This document shows positions 21,288 to 32,969 of a stretch of DNA of 64,000 nt, one piece after another. A program made the translations under genes and the position numbers. The notes beneath the pieces are model-generated. The model did not search any database. It saw nothing but the letters and a program-made list of their open reading frames with translations, and was not told where the DNA came from. Every line of letters starts with the position of its first letter. The stretch's first letter is position 1. The DNA comes from Polychytrium aggregatum (taxonomy: Eukaryota > Chytridiomycota > Chytridiomycetes > Polychytriales): positions 124,001 to 188,000 of the forward strand of contig NW_026516275.1 of NCBI RefSeq assembly GCF_025602895.1, read 5' to 3'.

Positions 21288-22474
21288 GGTGATAGGGGAG
21301 CAGCGCAGTGGAGACGGCGACGGAATGTGGAACAGGATTGCAGGGCGAAATGGAGATGGGCACCACAAATGCAATGTGCAATTTGGGGGCAAGAGGCCGA
21401 GGGTCCAGCGACGGGACAGCGCGCAAGGCCAGCACCAGGAGGACGGTGGCTCGGGATGAAGCGAGAGGAAGAGAAAGACGGCGCCGACCAGAGAAATAGC
21501 TGCGTCCGACAGACAGGAGCGACGGACCCGACAGACGAGAGACAGACTTTGGCAGGCGAGTGAACGATGGATTGCGAGAGAGGTGCGGTGCGGCCAGCCC
21601 CCCATCGAGCCCCGCCGGTGGATGGGGAGGAGGGCAAAGTCCGAACCCCGTGATGGACGCTGCGGCCCAGCAAGCAGGCAGCAAGCGGGCGAGCGGCCAG
21701 TGGGCAGGCCAGTGATCAAGCAAACAACCGAGTGATCAAGCAAGCAAGCGAGTGATCAAGCGAGTGATCAAGTGAGTGATCAAGTGAGTGATCAACGGAT
21801 CGATACAGACGGGCTGCGGGCCAAGGATGGGTGGGCCATGGCCCTGATCGACGGGGTGGTGTCTGCGGGGCAATCCCGGGCAGTGTCCCTCCGTATCGGC
21901 CGTGCTCAGCCGTGCGATGCCATTCCCCTGGCTGTCGGCGGTGCCTCTGTTCCACCGCAGCAGATCGTCAGCCATCATCACCGTCGATATGCCGGCTGCC
22001 ATGCATCGAGGCCGTATGTCTGCATCGCTTCCCAATATCCATCCCTCTTGCATCTCCCCAAGGCGGCCCAGAGACAACCAAACCAAGCCAAGCCAAGCGG
22101 CGCTCAGCCACGCCGCCGAGCTCGCCATCCTTGGACGGGTGGGGGAGGGAGTGCTTGCGATGACCGAGTCCTGACACTTTCGTCGGGGCTGGGCTGCTTC
22201 GACGAGGATCATCCGCGCGCTGGCGGAACAGATGCACGCATCATGGCGACGGATATGACAGAAAGTGCTGTATATTGGGAGGCGGCAGAAGAACGCCGTT
22301 GGCTCGATGGAATTTACAAGCAAGGTGAGGAGAGAGAGAGAGAGAATAGGCTGCAAGGGACGAGGGGTGCAAGACACCTGGATCGAGATCCGCTCGCTGT
22401 CGCTGTGGCCAGCCGAGGGGTTGGTTGTTCGCCGGTTACCCCTGTCGTCCTCGGGCACGGCAGAGGGGTGCCCC
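21288..22474. other. PI4K upstream region and peroxiredoxin 3' side
   Basis: It contains a GAGTGATCAAG-type tandem array (21711-21795) and GC-rich DNA with no supportable gene. Confidence 0.45.
21711..21795. repeat. GTGATCAAG tandem array upstream of the PI4K gene
   Basis: AGTGATCAAG units recur first at about 20-bp and then at 12-bp spacing, with TGATCA palindromes in each unit. Confidence 0.75.
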
Positions 22475-23843
22475 TTAGTTGACAGCGCTGAAGTACTCCT
22501 GGGCGAGGTGGACATCGGCCTTCATGGTCTTGGCGCCACGCTTCCAGTTGGCGGGGCAGACATCGCCGTGCTCGTCGACAAACTGGGTGGCCTCGAGGAG
22601 ACGGAGGGTCTCGTCGATGCTGCGGCCAATGCCGAGATCGTTGATGGTGATCTGGCGGACAATGCCCTTGGGGTCGATGATGAAGGTGCCGCGGAGAGCA
22701 ACACCCTTGTCATCTCCGGCATCGAGGAGGACACCATAGTCGTGCGAGATCTGCTTGGTGATGTCGGCGACTGTATGCGAGGCAGGGGTTGGAAGACACG
22801 GCACAGTTAGAACCTGAGGTCGGCCGTGGTGGCCCTTGGGGAGCCCTTGGGGAGCCCCCTTAGGAATCCTCGTCGTCGTCGTCGTCGTCGTCGTCGTCCA
22901 CAACACCCTGCTCGCTCGAGGATGTGTGTGCTGGCGGACGGACCGTATCACAGCCGCCGCTTACCAAGAGGAATCTTCATCTCGCCGAGACCACCGGCCT
23001 TGCGGGGCTGGTTGATCCAAGCCAGATGGGAGAACTTGGAGTCGATCGAGACACCGACAACCTCGGCGTTGAGCTTCTTGAACTCATCGACACGGTCGCT
23101 GTAGGAGATGATCTCGGTGGGGCAGCTGCAGAGCGGCGGAGCGACCGGGTGTCAGTTGACCGAGCGAGAATCCCAGAGCACAAGCGCAGATAGTGGCAGA
23201 TGGCTTTGACGGCGAGCAGATCGGCAATACTCACACAAAGGTGACTGGAGGATGTGCAGTACGACACACGGAGGACAAAGAGTCGATGAGGTCAGTATCG
23301 ACAGGGTCGGGTCAGGGAGGCCGCTGGGTCAGGGAGGCCGTTGGGCAGCAGACAGGTGCCTGGTGGCTGAGGCGGCGCAACTTACAGTCCAGGGGGTAGA
23401 AGAAGAAGACGAGCCTGGATAGACGGTGCCGGAGATCAGACCAGATCAGAATGGAGCCGCAGAGAGGGCAGGAACGCGGCACACCCGAGGCAGTCTTTGG
23501 CGCCACCAAGGCGGCCCAGATACCCACCACTTTCCCTTGTAGTCATCGAGGCTGAGGGTCTTGAACTCGCCGTTGACGACGGCCTCAGCGGTCCACTTGG
23601 GAGCGGGTTTCTGCAATCGTGCAGCAAGCCGTGCCAATGGGTTCGGGAGAAAAGGGGGGGTCAGCTGGCTGCGGATATACAGCGAGGGATCTGCCGTCCA
23701 CGAGATCGCGCAACAGGCGATCGGGATCGAGATCGGCAGAATGCTGGGACCAAGGTTGGCAGCAGGCCAGCGACCGGCGGAAGGAGGCTCACCTGGACAC
23801 GGGCGGGGCCGTTGGAGGTGGACTGGAGGAAGGGGCAGGTCAT
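22475..23843 (-). CDS. TSA1: Typical 2-Cys peroxiredoxin (thioredoxin peroxidase)
   Basis: Reduces peroxides through a peroxidatic Cys and a resolving Cys, recycled by thioredoxin. Six exons: 23793-23843, 23528-23610, 23386-23414, 23235-23244, 22965-23125, 22475-22770; 209 residues, all phases consistent. The peroxidatic site FTFVCPTEI is assembled across three exons, one of only 10 nt. The resolving Cys is in [12 protein letters not shown] (in [12 protein letters not shown]) and a C-terminal YF (EYFSAVN) are both present; together these mark eukaryotic enzymes prone to hyperoxidation, normally repaired by sulfiredoxin. The ATG at 23843 gives a cytosolic form starting MTCPFLQ; an upstream exon could extend it (see the feature at 24477-24651). 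Confidence 0.93.
22869..22895. repeat. Trinucleotide GTC run in a peroxiredoxin intron
   Basis: About nine CGT/GTC units in the intron between the last two exons. Confidence 0.8.
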
Positions 23844-24476
23844 GGCGGTGGATGTCGGTGCTATGGCAGGAGACGGGAGCGAGGTCAGCAAGACAGGAGG
23901 GGCGGGAGGCGTGCCTTTTGTAGTCGGCCGGGCGGTGACAAATGCAGGCCGCCAAAGAAGGGAAAATTGATGGAACACCGACGAAACTCGGGCTGCGCAT
24001 CGCTGCCATGAGCGGAGAAAGACGGGAGGGAGGCGAGCGGAGGGGGGGAGTGGGCGGCTGGGGAAAGGGTGGGGGCGCAAGGTGGGCGATATTGGGTTGC
24101 TCAGACGCCAAGGGGGTGTGGGTGTTGGGTTGAATGCGATGCATTGGGGGGTTGGATGATGGTGAGTGCTGAATGTGTTGGGAGGGCGAGTGCTGAATGT
24201 GCCGATGTTGAGCGTTGGATGGGATGTAGAATGCGATGCCAGGACGATATCGGGCCAAGTGAGGACAGCACTACGGCTCCTGCCATCTCCCCGCACCAAC
24301 AAAGAGATCGCTCGGCATGCAGCCACATGCAGATGCATTGTTTTGGTCGGCGCCGGCTCGGTTGGGGACATGGCGTTGAGGATCGCCTCCTGTCAGCCCA
24401 GCCAGCCCAGCCAGCCAGCCCGGCCCGCAAAGGGGCGAAAGATGAGATGCATGTGGGATCAACAACAGCAACCTAC

Positions 24477-24651
24477 CAACGCCGTGGGAGGCCGAGGTCG
24501 CAGTCGCGACCAGAGTCGATGTTGCTGTTGGCACCGGGACAGCCGCCGAAACAGCAGCGGCAGCATCGGCCGCCACCGACGAGCGGGTTTTCTTGCTCAC
24601 TTTGCTGACCACAGCGCCGCCCATCTCGTCGTTCTTTCTCTTGGACTGCAT
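24477..24651 (-). CDS. Possible alternative first exon of the peroxiredoxin gene, or a separate small basic protein
   Basis: The ATG at 24651 opens MQSKRKNDEMGGAVVSK then VSKKTRSSVAAD, two basic clusters resembling a nuclear localisation signal, followed by Ala/Thr-rich sequence. A good donor GTAGGT follows 24477 in phase 1. An acceptor (CCATAG) ending at 23861 would join it in phase to 23793-23860, reading APTSTA and then the peroxiredoxin start MTCPFLQ, for a 273-residue isoform. Phase agreement happens by chance one time in three, so this is only a candidate. Confidence 0.35.
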
Positions 24652-25312
24652 GGTGATTGTCGAGTCGTGTGCGGATGGCAGTTGTGGGGGTTGAGCAGGT
24701 TAGGATCACGATCGGCGAGGTCGTCGATATTGGCAGGTGCGATGCCGGGGCTGGAGTCGAGAGGGTGGGAGGTCTGGCGATCGCAGTCGAGATATCCAAG
24801 GAAGCGACGGGAAGCCTGTTCGCGCTCGGGGGACCTATTCTGCCATCAGCTATCTGGTGCGGCTCCGGTATCGGATCGATGGGCGTGGATGCAGCAACTA
24901 TCTGATGCAACGGCGGTCCTGTCGATCGGCCATGATCCGCTGTCCTGCGACCATGGCCGATCGACAGGGACTCCCGCGGACTGACCCTTTGATCGTCATC
25001 CTCAACTCTGACCCGCGCAAATACTGGTCCTCTACACCCTGCGACGCTTATCCGATCCATCTGCCTCCCCATCGCCTCCTCTCAGCGCCTACCGGATGTT
25101 GATGCGTTTGTGCGGATGGATGATGTCGACGGCAAGCGCTGGGCGGGACGGTGATCTGTGTCGGCCGTCCGTCACGTGCACACGCGTCCCGGCTTTGTGC
25201 TGGCGATCTGATCTGGCCCGCTGTGTCCTCCTGCGCTTGCCTGTATCGCTTCCGCAAGCTCATCCAGAGCGAGCCCCGCCCCGCAGAGACCCATCCAGAG
25301 CAACCGACGGAC
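24652..25312. other. Intergenic region upstream of NDUFAF7
   Basis: No supportable gene. The notable content is a perfect 17-bp inverted repeat (24918-24968). Confidence 0.5.
24918..24968. repeat. Perfect 17-bp inverted repeat with 17-nt loop
   Basis: The arm CCTGTCGATCGGCCATG (24918-24934) is matched exactly by its reverse complement at 24952-24968. The loop is 24935-24951. It lies about 350 bp before the NDUFAF7 ATG. Confidence 0.9.
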
Positions 25313-27763
25313 ATGATTGCTGCACGCATATCGCTGCGCTTGGCTCGCCCCTATGCCCTTGCCGTAGGGCGACAGCAGCGGGCCATCCACCAGTGCCGCA
25401 CCCTGCTTCACGGCCATCCCGCTTCGCTCAAGGACCTCGATCGGCTGCTGGTCAAGGACGGAGCAACCCAGACGATCCGGGGCATTGCAAAAGAGCCTGA
25501 GACCGTCTTGGCCAAGCACATCAAGGACACCATCAAGGTACAGTGCTGGAACGCCGTGGATCTGAAACTGGAGCTGCATCAGGACCAGCACCCGCAATCC
25601 AGGAACTCACAAGGTCGTCTCGTTCTTCGCTCCGCTACCCGTCGAATCGTCCACATGCTCGACTGCAGATAGCAGGGCCTCTATCTGTCGGCCAGTACAT
25701 CCGCCAGGCCCTGACCCATCCCCTCGGCGGCTACTACATGAAAGGCGATGTCTTTGGTGTCCAGGGCGACTTTACGACGTCTCCAGAGATCAGCCAAATG
25801 TTTGGCGAGGTGCGTATTGGGGCATTGTCGGTCGGTCCGGTGGCGATCGGTCCGGTGGCGATCGGTCCAGTGTCGATCGGATACAGCATATCGATTTTGA
25901 TCTCTTTGGCTGATGATTGCTGCTGACTGTCGCCGAGCACCCTTGCAATCGACCCACGGGCTCAAAGCAGGATACCTCAACTAAACGCAGTATCTCGCTT
26001 GGCGGATCAACCGCAACGATCGCGACAGCTCGTGGGTGTTTGGTTCATCACTCAGTATCAGGCCTTGAATGGCCCGGACAAGATCCAGCTTGTCGAGCTT
26101 GGTCCCGGCCGTGGAACGCTCATGTCGGATATCCTGAGAGTAAGCACCCTGCGCGGACCAGAGCAACATTGCTTCGACCCAACCCAACCCAGCTCAACCC
26201 AACCCAACTCAACTGAGCCTGGTCGAACAGCTCGCCCATATGCGCGGATGCAACCACTCCACTCCACTCCATTCTCATTCTCTCCTTCCCCTTCCTGTCG
26301 TACCATCCCAGACACTCGAGACATTCCCGTTTCTCCATAACAAGATCGAGGCCATCCACCTCGTCGAGGCATCGCCGCACCTGAAGCGTGTCCAGGCCAA
26401 AGCTCTCACAGGCCAGACCATGGAATCCAGCGACTTCAAGAGCCTCAAGACCCCGAGCGGCGTTGAAGTTTTCTGGCATGAGAACTTTGAAAACGTGCCA
26501 GGCGGTAAGCTCGGGGCAGTCTCCGGAATAGCCCATCCCATCTGAGACACCGACTGAGCGCCCGTACTTTCCTCCCTGCAGGCCGATGCTCCATGTTTAT
26601 CGCCCACGAGTTCTTCGATGCGATGCCAATCTACAAATTCGAGGTAATGCGGACGACGACCTGTCGATAATTGGCCCACCAGCACGGATCCAACGACCCG
26701 ACGACCATGATCTCTGGACCACGACACAGTCTAACCAGAAGCGAACCTCATTCTCAGATGACCGAGCACGGATGGAGAGAAATCATGGTCGACATTGATG
26801 AAAGCGATAGCAGGTGGGCAGCGGGGGTTGACATGCCACCTCGTCCAGCTTGTGTGCCCCTGTTTCAGGTCAAGTCGCTCGGTTGAGACGCAGGATGCCT
26901 CTCTGAGTGTACTGCTCGTGGGTCGAATGGAGGACTGCATTTGACCATCTCGCTGAGGGTGTAGCAACCGGATCGACGACGGCGTCTGACTCAAGCTATC
27001 TGACGGCCGTGGCCGCCAGCCCGTATCATTTGCGCTTCATCCGCGCTCCTTCCAACACCAAGGCCGCCGCCACGATGATCCAGGGCGAGCGGTATGCGAA
27101 CTACAAGCAGGGCGAGCGCATCGAGATCGCCCCCGAGTCATGGGGCTTCGCCAAGCAGATCGGAGAGCGCATCAAAGCCGATGGAGGTGCAGCCCTGGTC
27201 GTTGACTACGGCCGCAACCACATCCTGGGGGACAGTCTGCGGGTAAGTCGTCCTCAGGCATCAACGCGCGGCAGCCGCAGTTCCGCAGTTGGCATTCTGC
27301 TCGGTTGGCCTGCACTGCCGAGACGGACCAAGAGGCGCTGCCCGACTGCGTGTTAATTCCAATCGATTCCCAGGGGATCCGCAAGCACAAGTTCACACAC
27401 GTTTTTGAGCAGCCGGGTGACTGTGATTTGAGTGCCGATGTGGACTTTTCATTCGTGGCCGACGCCGTCCAGGCTTCGGGCAGCCACGCACACGGACCGA
27501 TCACCCAGGGCACCTTCCTGCGGGCCATGGGCATTGGCACTCGCCTGCAGGAGCTGCTCAAGGTGGCCCAGACACAGGACAAGCGCAAGGAGATGGTTCA
27601 GTCGTTCGAGCGGCTTGTTGGGCCGCTGGGAATGGGTCGGGTCTACAAGTTCCTGGCGATCACCGGCTCGAGCGAGGCGCCGTATCCGTTCCTGGGTGTC
27701 GAGGATCCCGAGCTGGACACTGGCGCTGGCGAGGACGGCCCGACGCCGTCGCTGAAGCAATAA
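25313..27763 (+). CDS. NDUFAF7: NDUFAF7/MidA-type arginine methyltransferase, complex I assembly factor
   Basis: Mitochondrial SAM-dependent enzyme that dimethylates an arginine of the NDUFS2 subunit during complex I assembly. Eight exons: 25313-25537, 25669-25809, 26029-26139, 26312-26504, 26582-26643, 26758-26813, 26996-27242, 27374-27763; 474 residues, every phase joins. The N-terminus MIAARISLRLARPYALAVGR is Arg-rich without acids, as in a matrix presequence. Family landmarks: HPLGGYYM, GDFTTSPEISQMFGE, the SAM-binding VELGPGRGTLMSDIL, GRCSMFIAHEFFDAMPI, VVDYGRN, DVDFSFVAD. Its presence implies a multi-subunit complex I, unlike budding yeast. Confidence 0.94.
25834..25878. repeat. Intronic 15-bp tandem repeat
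   Basis: Three copies of GGTCCGGTGGCGATC with minor changes in the second NDUFAF7 intron. Confidence 0.85.
26170..26215. repeat. CCCAA-rich pentamer tract in an NDUFAF7 intron
   Basis: CCCAA and CTCAA units alternate in the third intron. Confidence 0.7.
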
Positions 27764-28466
27764 ACGGACCGCAATCGCTGGACTTTGGCTCAGGACATGC
27801 TGGCGGGTGGCTGCGTGTGGCGGCGGATCACTCATGCGACATGTCGCCCAGAACTCTGTGGCGAGACGTTGACACGTCTGCGGCGGAGCACACATCCGCA
27901 GGACCGGCGGACCGGCGGACAGGATCGACAGCATCGGCAACAACGGCAGCATCGGCAGTATTGGCAGCATCGGCAGCATCGGCACTGCCATCAACTTCAA
28001 CACCAACAGCAGCACATGCCGTGTCTCGCGTGCGCAGCCACAAGCTGCTATTTCCGGCTGCGAGCGAGGACGGCTCGCCGAGGCGAGAGCATCTCGCCGC
28101 CCACAGTCTGTGTGCAGCCTGCGAGCTGTGCCGCCCGGCGAGGCCGCGGCGACATAAATAGACGCCCGCCCCTTTTTTTGCGCCTCTCTCCAACGTGGCC
28201 TCAGTCGATTTGGTCGGGCGTGCATCCATCCTTCGCACCAGCGTCCTGCTCCTGGGCCCATATCCCCGTCGCTGCATCGGCCTGCCTGTCCCGTCGCCAG
28301 TGTCTCCGTCTCCTGCCACGATCACCGTCGAATCGATCCAACCCCGGCGCATATCTGCATCATCATCGCTGCCACGGATCATCGCAGTCCCGTCACCCAC
28401 TTCCCGCCTGTCTCCTGTATCCGATCGACCCTTCCTGTCCCTTCAACCCAATCCGGCCCGCACACC
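27764..28466. other. Intergenic region between NDUFAF7 and the Mdv1-like gene
   Basis: It contains GGCAGCATC-type nonamer repeats (about 27925-27985) and the presumed promoter and leader of the Mdv1-like gene. No coding feature supported. Confidence 0.5.
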
Positions 28467-31400
28467 ATGACCTCTCGCAGCGGGCTATCCACCCCGCCGG
28501 ATCTGGACCTGTGGCACGCCGTCGACGCCCAGAAGGAGTGGAGGGATGCTGAAATGCAAAAGACCTGGGATCAGAAGGCTAAGGGTACGATCAGCCTCAT
28601 CTGGACTGGCAGCGCCGACTGCAGAATTCCTCATCTCCAGGGCGTCCACTCCTCGCATCTCTTGTCCGACTGCTTGCATGTGTGGCCCTGGGGGCTCCGT
28701 TGATGTGCTCTGGCAGATGCCACCACAGGCTCTTCCCTCTCAGACATCTGGGATGCCACGTCTCGATTCACGCACTGTCCAATCGCTCGGCCTGGTGTCG
28801 CCCAACCCACTCGTTCCCACACCTGCTGGCGTCTCTTGAGTGCATTTGCATCCTTGGACGCTTTGATCCGCTTAATTCCGTCGCCATAGTCGTGTCCCAT
28901 ACCGAATGCCTGCGTCTCTCTAACCGCACCGTCTCCCTTTGTACACGGCTCGGCCTCGTCCTTCCGGACCCATTCCCCCCTCATCCAGAGCTCATATCGG
29001 CACCGCCCGCCCCAGTCCCATGGGACATTGTCGACATCGATGAGTCTCAGCCCGTGCTGCTCGAGCCCCTGACCATCAAGCCCGAGCTCGATCTGTCGTC
29101 GTTTTCCGACCCCATCGGCTTCACTCTCGACGATGTGCCCGACCACGACGGCGCCAACGCCAACGCCAACCCGCCACACCATCCCCTGAGTCTGCTTGAG
29201 CCTGCCAGCGAGTTCAGCGACCTGCATGAGCAGCAAGAATTCCAACCCGACGACAAGCTGCCCGCCGTCCGTGTCGAGGAAGATGATGATGTCGTCACTC
29301 TGGCCTCAGGAGCCAACACGCAGTCGTCGTCCCTGACCGACCTCGATGTCCCTGGCATCTCCGTGACTTCCCAAGACATCGCTGATGGTGCACAGCCAGA
29401 GCCTTCTGGAGCAGAGCCGATAGCATCCAGCTCGTCTGCCTCTGCACCGATACCGATACCAACTTCCGCTTCAACATCGTCCTCAGCTCACCCTTCGGCT
29501 AGCCCCAGCGATTCGTCCGAGCGCCCAGCTTCTCAGCCCAAGGACAAAAAGCCCAACCTGCTAGCAGGGGTCCTGAAAAAGGACGGCGCTCCTGCTCCCC
29601 ACCATGGCCACTCTCACCAGCGCGTCCACTCTGAGCCCCACAACTTGAACCTGCCTGCCACCCTTGCTGCCGCATTCGGATATCTGTCAAAGTCCAGCAC
29701 CGTTGCCGCGGCCATGGTGCGCACCGCCAGCCAGAACTCGCTCGTTCAGATGGGTGTCAACGCCACGGCTCCGTCCGCGCCGTCGCAATCGACCGCTCTG
29801 GTTGTCTCGAACAAACCCCTGCCCGACCCCGTCGTCGACCAGTTGGACGACGAGACCGACGACCTGTCCTCGACCATCACGCTCTACCAGGGATTCCGGG
29901 CCGTCTACCCCAAGATGGCGACGGCCCAGGGGCAGCAGAGTGTGCGTGGCCGCCCCGCCCCCGCCGGATCGCGGTTGATGCTCGAAAACGGCCCAGCAAG
30001 CGACAGCCCAGCAGCTGGAGGCGAATTGCAGGTCTCGAAACGCAAGTCCGTCAACCTAACCCGGGAAAACTCGATCCTCTCCCGGCTACCCAACAAGGCG
30101 CGCAACCATGCCGGTAAGTGCGGCTCGGACCCCTTCGTGGTCAATGTCCTGCTGCCCAAACTCAATGCCCGAATCCAGCAGGGAAATGCGTGTGCTGATC
30201 TGGGGAGTGTGTGCGGCTGCTCGGCGCATAGTAACTGGTTCATTTCTCCTCAGCTGCCATCACCAACATTGCTCGGATCTTCACGGAGCTCCTCAATGAG
30301 CGCGACCAGGTCCTCCAGGAAAGCGAGCGGCTCACGGCGCAGACGGTATGATTCTCGCCTTGCCGATTCGATTCGATTCGATTCGATTCGATTCGCACTG
30401 GTGCATCCGGTTTACGTGCTCTTGGCTGACCCGCATGTCCGTCCCTCAGTCCGTTATCACCGAGGAGCTGCGCCAGATCGAGGATTTGATGACCGAGCTC
30501 GTCAGGCGCAAAGGCGAGCTCGAGGAGCGTCTTCAGCACGTGTCAGAGCGGGAAGAAGTCGTCGAGTCCCTGCGTATGTTGTGCTCCGTCCTGCTGCCCT
30601 TGACCGCGCCATCTCTTTCTTGTGCCAGTCGTTGTGCCTATCTGCGATTCTCGCACTTCACCGCAATTGCATCGACGTGACAGATTCCTGGCTTTAACAC
30701 TCCATTGGTCTTGTACCAGTTGGTGAGCTCGATGAGCGCATCAGCTCCATCGGCGAGGAAACCTCTCAGTTTGAACGCAAGCTGAGATCTATCAAGGGCG
30801 ACCACGCGCCTGCAGCCGCTCGCCACCAGATCGCTGCTCCCTCGCCGACCCCCTCCAACACATGTCTCAAGGTGGGCCACCCAAATCCTGCTCATAGGCT
30901 CGGCCCATTGATATCGTGTTCCGACTGCATCACAACTAACCACGATGCCATGTGCGCCCACATGTCTAGACCCTCTACGGCCACACCGACTCCATCATCA
31001 CTCTCGACTTTGACACACCGCAAGGCACCCTCGCCACGGGTTCGTCGGACAAAACTATTCGCATCTGGGACCTGAGCAGCCATCGATGCTCGGCGCTGCT
31101 GGACGGACATCTCGGCATCGTGCGCACTCTCCAGATCAGCGACGGCGTGCTGCTGTCGGGCTCGACAGACCACACCATCAAACACTGGGACCTCACGCGA
31201 CTGGACCCTCTGCCACTAAGCCCTGGCAAGTCGGACTCGGGTGCCATCGCGGCAGCCTCGGAGCCGCACTCGCGGCCGCTGCATGACGAGGTCTGCGCCC
31301 GCACCTTCCAGGGACACACTGCCGGAGTGACATGCCTCAAGTTTGACTCGACGTGGCTCTTGAGTGGCAGCTTGGACAAGACCCTCCGCCAGTGGGACAT

Positions 31401-32427
31401 GACCACTGGCCAAGAGATCACCGTGCTTAGGACCGAGAAGTGGGTTGCCAGCGAGGCGCCGGTGTCGCCCGTGCTACGCGACAACCCCTTCCTGGATGAC
31501 GACGACCTGCTGGATCGCCAGCCGAACGGGACCCGGATCCAGGACGTTGGCGGCTCGGTGCACTCGCTCGAGTTCATCCAACACGCCCTCGTCTCGGGCT
31601 TCGCCGACGGCATTGTGCGATTGTGGGATCTGCGCACCGGACAGTGCCATCGCGAGCTCAACGGGCATGTCGGCGGCGTGAACCACGTGCGATTCGACTC
31701 GTCCTTTGTCATCAGCGCTGGTGCTGACCGGTTTGTGAAGGTGAGTTTGCGGAGCACAGCAACCCGACTGGGTTCGGATGCGTGCGGGTCGACGGGGGCC
31801 ACCAACCCGAGCAGTGGCATCTCGCATGGGCTTGCTAAAACTGCGCTAGGGCCGGTTCGTGCATATGCCCTTTGCATCCCAACTCACGCTGGTCACTCGA
31901 CGCCTTATTTCGACGTTTCCTGTTCGCCGCGGTCGCCCTGGGCGGTCTCACTCGTGACTGTGCCTTGATATAGATATGGGATCTGAGAACCGGTCAGATT
32001 GTTGAACAATTCCGACTGCAACACAGTGTCTCTGAGTTTTCCTGCGACTCCAAGCGGATCGCTATCGCAGGTGCCAAGGAAGTAACGGTGAGTCTGCCGT
32101 TTCCACCGCGGGTGCGATTGGCCTGGCGTCCCTGTCGCCCAACATCCTTGGCTTGGCGTGGCGACTTGCTCGGTCGACTGGTACCTCGCTTCTGCCCCCG
32201 GTCGTTGCGATATCCATCGCATCGTGCTCGACATCGTGTAATGTAAGCTCGCTGCTCATGCTTACGTTGCCTCCGTGATTGCCCCCCCCCCGCAGATCTA
32301 CAACCGCGCCACGCTCCAATATTATGCCCTGGACGGCCACTCCAAGCCAACCAACTGCGTCAAGCTCTTTGACGAGACCCTGGTGACGGGTGGCATGGAC
32401 CATACGACCAAGTTATGGAAGCTATAG
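28467..32427 (+). CDS. MDV1: Mdv1/Caf4-type WD40 adaptor of mitochondrial fission
   Basis: Links Fis1 on the outer mitochondrial membrane to the dynamin Dnm1. Exons: 28467-28584, 28717 to about 28794, 28989-30113, 30254-30345, 30450-30573, 30720-30871, 30970-31740, 31974-32087, 32296-32427; about 901 residues. The large third exon is a Ser/Pro-rich disordered region; the next three encode an uninterrupted heptad coiled coil (ITEELRQIEDLMTELVRRKG and following). The C-terminal propeller has Mdv1-type blades: ITLDFDTPQGTLATGSSDKT, LLSGSLDKTLRQWDM, LVSGFADGIVRLWDLRTGQ, VTGGMDHTTKLWKL. The coiled coil plus this blade order favours Mdv1/Caf4 over Tup1 or striatin. The second exon's donor is unclear; several phase-1 choices exist. 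Confidence 0.85.
30365..30394. repeat. GATTC pentanucleotide microsatellite in an Mdv1 intron
   Basis: Six perfect GATTC units in the intron 30346-30449. Confidence 0.9.
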
Positions 32428-32969
32428 ACTTGAAAACTCCGTTTTTTGCGCACTCTCCATTGTCACCCTCGAGCCCTCGCTTCTCTCGCCACCTTTGCAC
32501 AACTCCTCGCTCTTCACCACCCCCCCACCATCGATCGCCTCTCCTCCCCCATGTCCTCACTGCTGTATTTTCGTTTGAACTCGCCTCCTTCCTTACTCAT
32601 GTCGACGCTCTTTACCCTGCTCCCTCGCCGCCTTTGTCCTCCGCACCTTCCACCACTTTCACGCTCGCCGCACATCGAAGCGGCCCTCCCCATCGCGCTG
32701 CAGGGGGATTGCGTGGCTTTTTTTTCGGACTCCTTGTAAAAATGAAATCGAAAAAAAGAAAGAAAGAGTAAAGCCCGGAGCCAATATCCACACCGCGATA
32801 TCGCCGCCTTGCTCTCCGCCTCCACGACGCTGCGGAACCTGCCGCTCCCTCGACAAGATCCGGCACCCATGGCCCACGATCCACTGTACCAATCTGTGTC
32901 TCGCTATACGATTCATATTTCGAGTGTAAAGTACAGTCGTGTGCAAGGCAGCTCGCTGGTGGGGTCAGC
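32428..32969. other. Convergent intergenic region between Mdv1-like and adenylyl cyclase genes
   Basis: Pyrimidine-rich on the plus strand in its first half. It should hold both 3' untranslated regions. No gene supported. Confidence 0.5.

Noticed and set aside
28467-32427. Tup1 or striatin WD40 protein
   Set aside because: The coiled coil lies directly before the propeller and the blade sequences (DFDTPQGTLATGSSDKT) match the Mdv1/Caf4 pattern; no Tup1 tetramerisation or striatin caveolin motif.
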